A DNA stretch of 16,443 nt from Baffinella frigidus (taxonomy: Eukaryota; Cryptophyceae; Cryptomonadales; Baffinellaceae): NCBI GenBank assembly GCA_026770585.1, contig MU646332.1:181361-197803 (forward strand), read 5' to 3'. Of the stretch, positions 1 through 4,789 are shown in pieces. The notes under the pieces are model-generated. The model did not search any database. It was not told the origin of the DNA and saw only the letters and a list, made by a program, of their open reading frames with translations. The translations under genes were made by a program, and so were the position numbers. How positions within the stretch are numbered: position 1 is the first letter of the stretch; each line of letters opens with the position of its first letter.

Positions 1-69
1 CCCCCCCCTCTCCTCTCCACACGTCTCTTCGGAGTCACGCACACGCGAAGAGCCAGCGCTGGGACACAC

Positions 70-205
70 CTGGCGTGCCCTGCGCGCCGTTGAGCCCCTG
101 GAACCCACCCGCCCCGGGGCCACCGCGGAGCCCGCGCGCGCCCGGGGTGCCCGTCTGCCCCTTCGGCCCAGCCGGTCCGGGGAACCCATTCGGCCCAACC
201 TCGCC
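70..205 (-). CDS. collagen-like gene exon 3: Gly-X-Y repeats
   Basis: 136 bases, 45 codons plus one base, all in Gly-[19 protein letters not shown], then [29 protein letters not shown]. The acceptor is CAG|GGCGAG. The exon starts with a complete glycine codon, as exons of fibrillar collagen genes often do. It ends CCAG|GTGTGT in phase 1 and the next exon lies outside the window. Third codon positions are almost all G or C. Confidence 0.85.
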
Positions 206-1208
206 CTGCCCGCCGCGCTCACCCTGGCGAGGGGGGGAGGGGTGTCAGCGCGAGGAGCCGGCGGGGCTCGGGAGGGGAGGGAGGGGTGGCAGTCAAGGTT
301 GTGTGTGAGCCTGCGACTGAACCCTGCACCCTCTTGAGTCCCCTAGCTGCGCAGCGCTCGGCTGTGGAGCGTGGAGCGCTGAGCGATGAGGGCATAATCC
401 AACTGCGCAAGTGCGCTCGCACGGGCGGCACGGTCTGGGGTCAGATGAGCTGACAGCACTGGCGTCTGCGCTGGTTTCTACTCGCCATGTCCGTTGCGAA
501 CCGCCCGCAAAAAGTGGCCTGTGGCTCTCCCAGCAGATGGCAGATCATTTTCAAGACACGGCGAGCTGGGCCGCCCACCTCAATTCCAATCTTCCCCGTC
601 GTGCCGCGGAACCCACGCGGCCCCTCGTGCCCCTGCGGGCCGTTGTTGCCCTGCGGTCCAGTAGGCCCGCGGTCGCCCTCAGCGCCCTGAATGCCCTGGT
701 AGCCCGGATACCCCTGCTTCCCCTGGTTGCCGATAGGACCCGGCCGACCCCCCGTCTTCAGCGTCTGCGTGTCGACGATGATTGAAAGCTTCTTGTCCAT
801 CAATTTCTTCGCCTTGGCGATCACATTCCGCACCTTGCTCCTGCCCATCGTGGCGCTGGCCTCGAGGTCGTCGAGGACATCCACCACCCGCTGCGGGTTG
901 ATTCCCTCGGGGTCGATGATATCCGCCGCGAGAACGACCTTTGCCTGCCGCTGCAGCACGCGGGGAAAGGAAGCGGTGAGATCATTGAAACCGTTGAATT
1001 TATCATGGTGTCTGTGTACAGCGCGAAGGACAAGCAGCATCTAGCTGGGCGCTGGGCAGGCAGAGGCTGGGCAAGTGAGCACGAGCAGGGAAACCTGCGA
1101 GGCGTTGATGGTCACCGCCGCGACCGCCACCAGAACCAAGGCGCACGCCGCCAGCAGCGCCCGGTTGACGGAGCGGACCCCCCGTTGGGGCCCCGAGGAG
1201 CTCGGCAT
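70..1208 (-). CDS. collagen-like transmembrane protein gene, 5' part (3 exons visible, truncated at left edge)
   Basis: Gene-level entry. Proposed exons are 1208-1095, 1040-579 and 205-70, all on the minus strand. The product would be a type II membrane protein: a short basic N-terminus, one hydrophobic segment, a folded or helical stretch of about 100 residues, then uninterrupted Gly-X-Y collagen repeats continuing past the window. Joining exon 2 to exon 3 at phase 0 gives ...[16 protein letters not shown]..., which keeps the Gly-X-Y register, so that junction is well supported. The exon 3 donor follows CCAG and the gene continues beyond position 1. Collagen triple helices are known in animals and sporadically in bacteria, viruses and protists, where they form extracellular fibres or stalks. 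The exact role here is unknown. The specific family was not recognised beyond the collagen repeat. Confidence 0.82.
206..578 (-). other. intron 2 of the collagen-like gene
   Basis: 373-base intron with donor GTGGGC and acceptor GCGGGCAG, deduced from continuity of the Gly-X-Y register on both sides. It contains a C/G-rich tract near the acceptor. No other feature was recognised in it. Confidence 0.75.
579..1040 (-). CDS. collagen-like gene exon 2: stalk region and start of Gly-X-Y repeats
   Basis: 154 open codons. The first ~90 residues are non-repetitive and partly charged (for example [47 protein letters not shown]) and could be an oligomerisation or stalk region. From about codon 102 the sequence becomes Gly-[20 protein letters not shown], then [13 protein letters not shown] and [15 protein letters not shown]. 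Proline is enriched in X and Y, as in collagen. The exon ends GAG|GTGGGC, phase 0. Beyond that donor the reading frame loses the Gly-X-Y pattern, which supports the exon end. The start at 1040 follows a TAG acceptor and is less certain. Confidence 0.82.
1095..1208 (-). CDS. collagen-like gene exon 1: N-terminus with signal anchor
   Basis: Translation from the ATG at 1208-1206 begins [16 protein letters not shown] and then enters a hydrophobic stretch, [16 protein letters not shown], of about 16-18 residues. This fits a signal anchor or uncleaved signal peptide. Basic residues lie on its N-terminal side, so the collagen region would face the lumen or exterior. The proposed exon end is CAG|GTTTCC, phase 0, 38 codons. 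An alternative donor 12 bases further (CTC|GTGCTC) is also phase 0. The following intron would then be only 54 or 42 bases, so this junction is the weakest in the model. Only GT sites in phase 0 were found, which restricts the acceptor choice. Confidence 0.65.
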
Positions 1209-1390
1209 TCCTTCGAAACCCCGGACTTGTCCCTTCGAAGCCGCTAATTATTCGCATTTTAGTGATCATTTAGTCAACTTCCACAAGTTGACTGAAATCC
1301 CGACCGAATCCAGGTCCTAGGTCGGGTCTGCTCCCTTCCCAAACCTGAATTGACTTTTGAAATACCCCCCCTCACAGCCCTCCGTAAGAG

Positions 1391-1555
1391 ATGCTGGGCC
1401 TTCTTCGCAAGAAGGCGGTTGTGCACAAGGCCGTGATGGTCGCGGTGAAGCCTGGGCGCGAGCAGATGCTCGGGGGCATGTTCGACGCGGACGTCCAGAG
1501 CAGGTGGCGTGACACGTACAACGGCGCGCGCGACCCGCACTCTCGCATGATCTGA
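1391..1555 (+). CDS. small ORF or last exon, 54 codons, unknown function
   Basis: Begins MLGLLRKKAVVHKAV and ends RDPHSRMI-stop. Codon use strongly favours G or C at third positions (CTG, GTG, AAG, GCG, CAG, GAC), like the neighbouring real exons. The middle, VAVKPGREQMLGGMF, then DADVQSRWRDTYNG, looks protein-like. An in-frame TAA lies two codons before the ATG, so this is either a complete microprotein ORF or a terminal exon entered through an AG directly before the ATG (..GTAAGAG|ATG). A pyrimidine-rich tract and a CACAG lie just upstream at 1360-1379, but splicing there would put the stop in frame. No family was recognised. Its last ~10 codons and downstream sequence recur inverted at 2542-2906. 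Confidence 0.5.
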   Translation: MLGLLRKKAVVHKAVMVAVKPGREQMLGGMFDADVQSRWRDTYNGARDPHSRMI

Positions 1556-1747
1556 GCTGGATGTGAGGGGGCGCGGGGAGAGAAGGAAGGGAGGAGCGGC
1601 GGCGAGGAGCTGGAGGGAGGACCGTGCCCGGCGGGTGCTAGAGAGGCGCCGCGCGGGTGATCTTCGTAAATGTGAATGCAAGTGTGAGTTGAATGGGGTG
1701 TCACCAGCCAGATGCCCCCTTATCGACCATCAGCCTGGCACAACACC
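1523..1747 (+). repeat. left arm of a large inverted duplication (uninterrupted copy)
   Basis: The reverse complement of this stretch matches 2542-2906 at high identity, for example CGACCCGCACTCTCGCATGA, GCGGGGAGAGAAGGAA and GATGGTCGAT(A/G)AGGGGGCAT. It contains the 3' end of the 54-codon ORF and its downstream flank. It lacks the 150-base element inserted in the other arm, so it acts as the empty-site control for that insertion. Confidence 0.85.
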
Positions 1748-2383
1748 AAACAGGCTGTTTGAGCTTCAGCTGGTGCGCACGATGCAGGATGAACATATGC
1801 AAAGATTTTCATTCGTCGCACTGCCTCGGCAGCAGAAGTCACGTGTTTATCCTGCCCTTCAAGAGCCTGTCTTGGCCTCCGCAGTAGAGTGCTTCTGGAA
1901 AGGCCAATTTAAGTGCGTTGGGCTCAATCAACAGCGTGGTGGTCTCTTCGCTTCCTGCTGCTTCATCCGGGCCCATCGCTGGGCGTTCCCCGCCGGCCAC
2001 CTCGCGTCCAATCTTGACTTGCACACAACCGCCACAGCAACATGCCCGACTGCTCAGCGCGTTGCCCCCCTGCGGGGTTTGCCACTTCACTCCGGCGGGA
2101 TGTGCATGGTAAGGGCTCTGCGTGCGGTAAGGCAGGCGGCAGATATCAGCCACCCACCCTCCGAAGTGAAGTGTTTTTAATTCTTGAGTGTGGCGGATAT
2201 GAACCAGGGGGCACGGAAATCCACTACCCCTGGTACAAATCCTGACAAATCAGGGGTTTGGCCGAACGCTCAACTTGCTTGATTTCGGGGGGCTGGTGGA
2301 GGGGGCGAAGCGATTTCACTAGACTGGCAGTTCCAGAGACGGGAATGTGAGCTGGCTCTGAGAACCAGCTGGGACCGCACACC
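1748..2383. other. spacer between the inverted arms, no gene seen
   Basis: No reading frame with coding character, no RNA gene and no clear repeat were recognised. Open frames here are short and change composition along their length. The stretch separates the two inverted arms. Confidence 0.5.
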
Positions 2384-2418
2384 GTACCAGCTGTTTGGCT
2401 GGGCAAAACAGCTGGTAC
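2384..2418. repeat. short perfect hairpin next to a MITE insertion
   Basis: Arms GTACCAGCTGTTT and AAACAGCTGGTAC, 13 bases each, around a 9-base loop. It ends directly at the TA that borders the family I element at 2421. A terminator, a recombination footprint or chance are all possible. Confidence 0.6.
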
Positions 2419-2420
2419 TA

Positions 2421-2539
2421 CAGGGGTACCTCGCTCATAAGAAACCGCCCCCCCCTAGGACCCTACAGTAGGACCATGCCTATGGCCCTACGGTGGTCCT
2501 AGGGGGGGGGGGCGGTTTCTTATGCGCGAGGTACCCCTG
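2421..2539. mobile_element. MITE family I, copy 1
   Basis: Nearly complete palindrome of 119 bases, non-coding. Ends are CAGGGGTACCTCGCTCATAA and its complement. Inside lie a C-run or G-run, CCTAGGACC and CTACAGTAGG blocks. TA flanks both ends, the usual target duplication of Tc1/mariner-type elements. No transposase is encoded, so it is non-autonomous. Confidence 0.85.
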
Positions 2540-2541
2540 TA

Positions 2542-2906
2542 TGTTGTGCCAAGGCTGATGGTCGATGAGGGGGCATCTGGCTGGCGACACCCCATTCAAC
2601 TCACACATTGCTTTCGCATTTATGAAGAACACCCGCACAGCGCCTCCCTAGCGCCCCGCCGCGCACGGTCCACCCTCCAGCTCCTCCCTTCTACCAACCC
2701 TCACGGGCTGAGCAAATCGATGATTTTCAAATTGTCAATTTCAAGGCAAAATGGCTCCACGGACGCCGGAATCCGGCGGCCTCCATGGGAAATACGTGAC
2801 CTCAAATTCGACGATTTGCTCAGCCTGTGAGGGTTGGTGGTTCCTTCTCTCCCCGCGCCCAATCACATCCAGCTCAGCTCATGCGAGAGTGCGGGTCGCG
2901 CGCGCC
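2542..2906 (-). repeat. right arm of the large inverted duplication, with nested MITE
   Basis: Reverse-complement copy of 1523-1747, lengthened by the family V element at 2691-2840. It begins directly after family I copy 1 and stops where the family III element begins (TTATCCCTCAAG), so both ends of the arm coincide with element borders. It carries the reverse complement of the last codons of the 1391-1555 ORF and is presumably non-functional. Confidence 0.82.
2691..2840. mobile_element. MITE family V (CCACCAACCC ends), copy 1
   Basis: Terminal inverted repeats run from C(T/C)ACCAACCCTCAC through GCTGAGCAAAT. The interior shares GGAATCCGGCGGCCTCCA and ACGTGACC/CAAATTCGA with the copies at 12391 and 15931. 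The empty site is visible in the other inverted arm: CTCCCTTCCTTCTC became CTCCCTT-element-TTCCTTCTC, so the target duplication is TT (or TTC if the border shifts by one). Confidence 0.85.
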
Positions 2907-2908
2907 AT

Positions 2909-3003
2909 TATCCCTCAAGTGCCCAGGTGAATTTTCGCCCGAACTCGCCCTAGGCAGGTCCTAGGACCCTCCAGCAGGGCGTGTGAGCCTACTGGGCACT
3001 TGA
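2909..3003. mobile_element. MITE family III (CCCTCAAGTG ends), copy 1
   Basis: Ends are CCTCAAGTGCCCAG and CTGGGCACTTGA. The interior holds CCTAGGCAGGTCCTAGG and a CAGCAGGGCGTGTGAGCCTACT block shared with the copies near 4137, 7524 and 14716. Non-coding. Confidence 0.75.
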
Positions 3004-3007
3004 CGGA

Positions 3008-3130
3008 CATTTACGCCCCCAGACGGCATGCATCAGACACCCCCCGTACGTGTGGTTCGATCCTTAATCAACGCACCTGCCTCTCACTAGAGTGCTTTTG
3101 TTTTAATTGGGTTCGGACGTTTCTCTCCCT
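3008..3130. repeat. direct repeat X, first copy
   Basis: About 120 bases sharing CGCCCCCAGACGGCATGCAT, CGTACGTGTG, TTCGATCCTTAAT and TTCGGACGTTTCTCTCCCT with 3251-3373. The two copies flank family I copy 2 exactly. Confidence 0.85.
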
Positions 3131-3131
3131 A

Positions 3132-3248
3132 CAGGGGTACCTCACTCATAAAAAACACTCCCCCCCCCAGGACCATCGTAGGGCCCTAGGCATAGGCCTA
3201 CTGTAGGGTCCTAGGGGGGGGCAGTTTCTTATCAGCGAGGTACCCCTG
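3132..3248. mobile_element. MITE family I, copy 2
   Basis: Same CAGGGGTACCTC ends and palindromic structure as copy 1, with TA on the left and CA (a decayed TA) on the right. It lies between two copies of repeat X, so either the host segment was duplicated together with the insertion site or the element mediated the duplication. Confidence 0.82.
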
Positions 3249-3250
3249 CA

Positions 3251-3373
3251 CATTCACGCCCCCAGACGGCATGCATCCGACACCTCCCGTACGTGTGTTT
3301 CGATCCTTAATAAACGCACACGCCTCTCGCTAGAGTGCTTTTCTTTTAATAGGTTTCGGACGTTTCTCTCCCT
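3251..3373. repeat. direct repeat X, second copy
   Basis: Second copy of the 3008-3130 segment. It is followed by CCCTGCAGTTGG instead of the family I element, so it may preserve the pre-insertion junction. Confidence 0.8.
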
Positions 3374-3402
3374 GCAGTTGGTCTGGACGTTTTTCTCTCA
3401 CG

Positions 3403-3505
3403 AGAGCTCCCAACACAGGCGGACGCCGGAACTTGTTGTGTAGAAAGGCCATGCTTCCTTTCGGATCACATCAAGTACAGAGGATCGCTGCAGAAACCGG
3501 ACTAG
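3403..3505. repeat. dispersed repeat Y, copy 1
   Basis: About 100 bases similar to 13451-13556. Shared blocks include GAGCTCCCAACA.AGGCGGAC, AGCCATGCTTCCTTTCGGAT, CAGAGGATCGC and AAACCGG. Non-coding in both places. Its borders and class are unknown. Confidence 0.7.
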
Positions 3506-3577
3506 AGTTCCTCCAAATGCGATCTGAAACAAAGGAATGTTTCTCTCACTAGAGTTCTCGCACGTTTCTCACACATA

Positions 3578-3691
3578 GGGGTACCTCGATCATACCCCCC
3601 CCCCCCCCCAGGACCCTACAGTACGCCTATGCCTGAGGCCCTATGGTGGTCCTGGGGGGTGGGCGCTTTCTTATGAGCGAGGTACCCCTTG
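3578..3691. mobile_element. MITE family I, copy 3 (decayed)
   Basis: Ends GGGGTACCTCG and CGAGGTACCCC, with the outer bases damaged, a long C-run, and TA on both flanks. Internal CAGGACCCTACAGTA and GGTGGTCCTGGGG blocks match the family. Confidence 0.75.
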
Positions 3692-3765
3692 TAGCTCTTC
3701 CGGACGATGCTCACACATCGAGATCCTCGACAGGTTGTCAAGGGTGTTACAGAGCGGAATCCCTA

Positions 3766-3882
3766 CAGGGGTACCTCGCTCACAAGAAAACGCCCCCCCC
3801 CTAAGGACACCATAGGGCCCTAGGCATGGTCCTACTGTAGGGTCCTAGGGGGGGGCGGTTTCTTATGAGCGAGGTACCCCTG
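3766..3882. mobile_element. MITE family I, copy 4
   Basis: Well preserved ends CAGGGGTACCTCGCTCA and GAGCGAGGTACCCCTG with TA on both flanks and the family core CATAGGGCCCTAGGCAT. Confidence 0.85.
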
Positions 3883-3888
3883 TAATTT

Positions 3889-4004
3889 ATTGCCAAACAA
3901 CCAGCGTCAGCGCCGCACATGCTCGCCGCATTGTGCCACTACTGTACCCCGTGTCGGCCGCTCATACGAGCATTTTCCGGATGGATTCTAACTCCACCTC
4001 CTAC
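3889..4004. repeat. dispersed repeat Z, copy 1
   Basis: Direct match to 10639-10754 over about 115 bases, including CGTCAGCGCCGCACATGCTC, GCATTGTGCCACTACTGTAC and ATGGATTCTAACTCCACCTC. Non-coding. It starts directly after family I copy 4. Confidence 0.8.
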
Positions 4005-4011
4005 CTCCGAT

Positions 4012-4071
4012 CCGTAAGTATCGCACGTTCCTCTGACCAGACTTCGGGATCCCCGGGCTCCTCGATGGGGA
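4012..4071 (-). pseudogene. partial copy of the isomerase terminal exon (3' end), copy A
   Basis: Resembles the stop-codon region and downstream flank of the functional last exon (4672-4735): AAGTATCGCAC, CTCTGACCAGACTTCGGG, GGGCTCCTCGATGGGG. It lacks the 5' half of the exon and runs directly into a broken family I element. Non-coding debris downstream of the gene. Confidence 0.6.
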
Positions 4072-4134
4072 GCGGACCACCATAGGGCCCTAGGAATAGC
4101 CCTGCTATAGGGTCCTAGGGGGAAGCGGTTTCTT
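4072..4134. mobile_element. MITE family I, copy 5 (broken; joined to family III)
   Basis: Only the core and right inner part remain (GGACCACCATAGGGCCCTAG, then GGGTCCTAGGGGGAAGCGGT, TTTCTTAT). Where the CAGGGG end should follow, a family III element begins instead. Confidence 0.7.
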
Positions 4135-4136
4135 AT

Positions 4137-4230
4137 CCCTCAAGTGACCAGTAGACTCATATGCCCTACCGTAGGGCCCTAGGACCTGCCTGGGGCTTCC
4201 ACAGGCGATTATTCGCCCGTTGGTCACTTA
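4137..4230. mobile_element. MITE family III, copy 2 (inverted relative to copy 1)
   Basis: Left end CCCTCAAGTGACCAG and right end GTTGGTCACTTA, with the shared core CCCTACCGTAGGGCCCTAGG and ACCTGCCTGGGG. It is sandwiched between a broken and an intact family I element. Confidence 0.72.
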
Positions 4231-4372
4231 CAGGGGTACCTCGCTCATAAGAAACCGCCTCCCCCTAGGAGCCTACAGTAGGACCATGCCTAGGGTCCTA
4301 GGGGGGTCCTAGGGGGGATGGCGGTTTCTTACGGGCGAGGTACCCCTGTAAGGGATGAGCGAGGTACCCCTG
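4231..4372. mobile_element. MITE family I, copy 6 with an extra solo right end
   Basis: Intact element 4231-4348 with TA flanks. An additional right terminus (GATGAGCGAGGTACCCCTG) follows at 4354-4372 with its own TA, suggesting a second insertion, unequal exchange or an aberrant excision at the same place. Confidence 0.78.
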
Positions 4373-4376
4373 TAGA

Positions 4377-4430
4377 CACACTTTCCTGTGACTAGAGTTG
4401 GTGCTCCTCGGGCTCTTCGACGGGGAACCC
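4377..4430 (-). pseudogene. partial copy of the isomerase terminal exon (3' end), copy B
   Basis: Matches CTAGAGTT..GCTCCTCGGGCTCTTCGACGGGGA of the functional last exon, including the stop-codon trinucleotide, then diverges. A further shorter match (CACTTTCCTCTGACTAGAGTT) begins at 4484. These copies lie 3' of the gene. Confidence 0.65.
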
Positions 4431-4596
4431 GAGGATCCGAAACAAAGCAACGTTTCTCTCACTCAAGTGCACCCTTTCCGCACACACTTTCCTCTGACTA
4501 GAGTTCCTCCGGCCCCGATCCGAAAACAGTGAACTTTTTTCTCAGTAGAGTTTGCACTTTTCGCTCACACACTTCTTCCGGACATGTCTCTCTCAG

Positions 4597-4670
4597 GATT
4601 TTCTAACGCGAATTTGGTCACGTTCCCGCTAAATCTAGGGGTCCCGAAACCATCAAAGCCCGCCGAGTGG
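4597..4670. mobile_element. partial MITE family IV, copy 4
   Basis: Matches the second half of the 10084-10219 element: TTTCTAA....AATTTGGTCACGTT.CCGCT, AAATCTAGGGG, CGAAAC and the CCGAGTGG end. Its right edge is next to the terminal region of the isomerase gene. Confidence 0.62.
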
Positions 4671-4693
4671 AAGTATCGCACTTTCCTCTGTGA

Positions 4694-4789
4694 CTAGAGT
4701 TCGGGCTCCTCGGGCTCTTCGACGGGGATCGCGGCGTCCTTGCCGTCCCATGCCGGGTATTTGCCGAACTTCATCGGCCACGGTTTCAC
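4694..4789 (-). CDS. P5-type isomerase terminal exon, ends EPEL-stop
   Basis: 96 bases. CGCGGCAG| then VKPWPMKFGKYPAWDGKDAA, IPVEEPEEPEL and TAG. WDGKDAAIPVEEP matches the acidic tail PWDGRDGELPVED of animal P5. The last four residues are EPEL rather than KDEL or HDEL, so ER retention may depend on a variant signal or be weaker. The phase 0 start fits the phase 0 end of the 5469-5362 exon. Truncated copies of its 3' end occur downstream at 4377 and 4012. Confidence 0.92.
   Translation of the reverse strand: MKPWPMKFGKYPAWDGKDAAIPVEEPEEPEL

Noticed and set aside
75-690. Plus-strand proline-rich open frames over the collagen-like exons
   Set aside because: They are antisense reflections of the minus-strand Gly-X-Y repeats. 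Gly codons read backwards give Pro-rich frames. Splice continuity and the membrane anchor support the minus strand.
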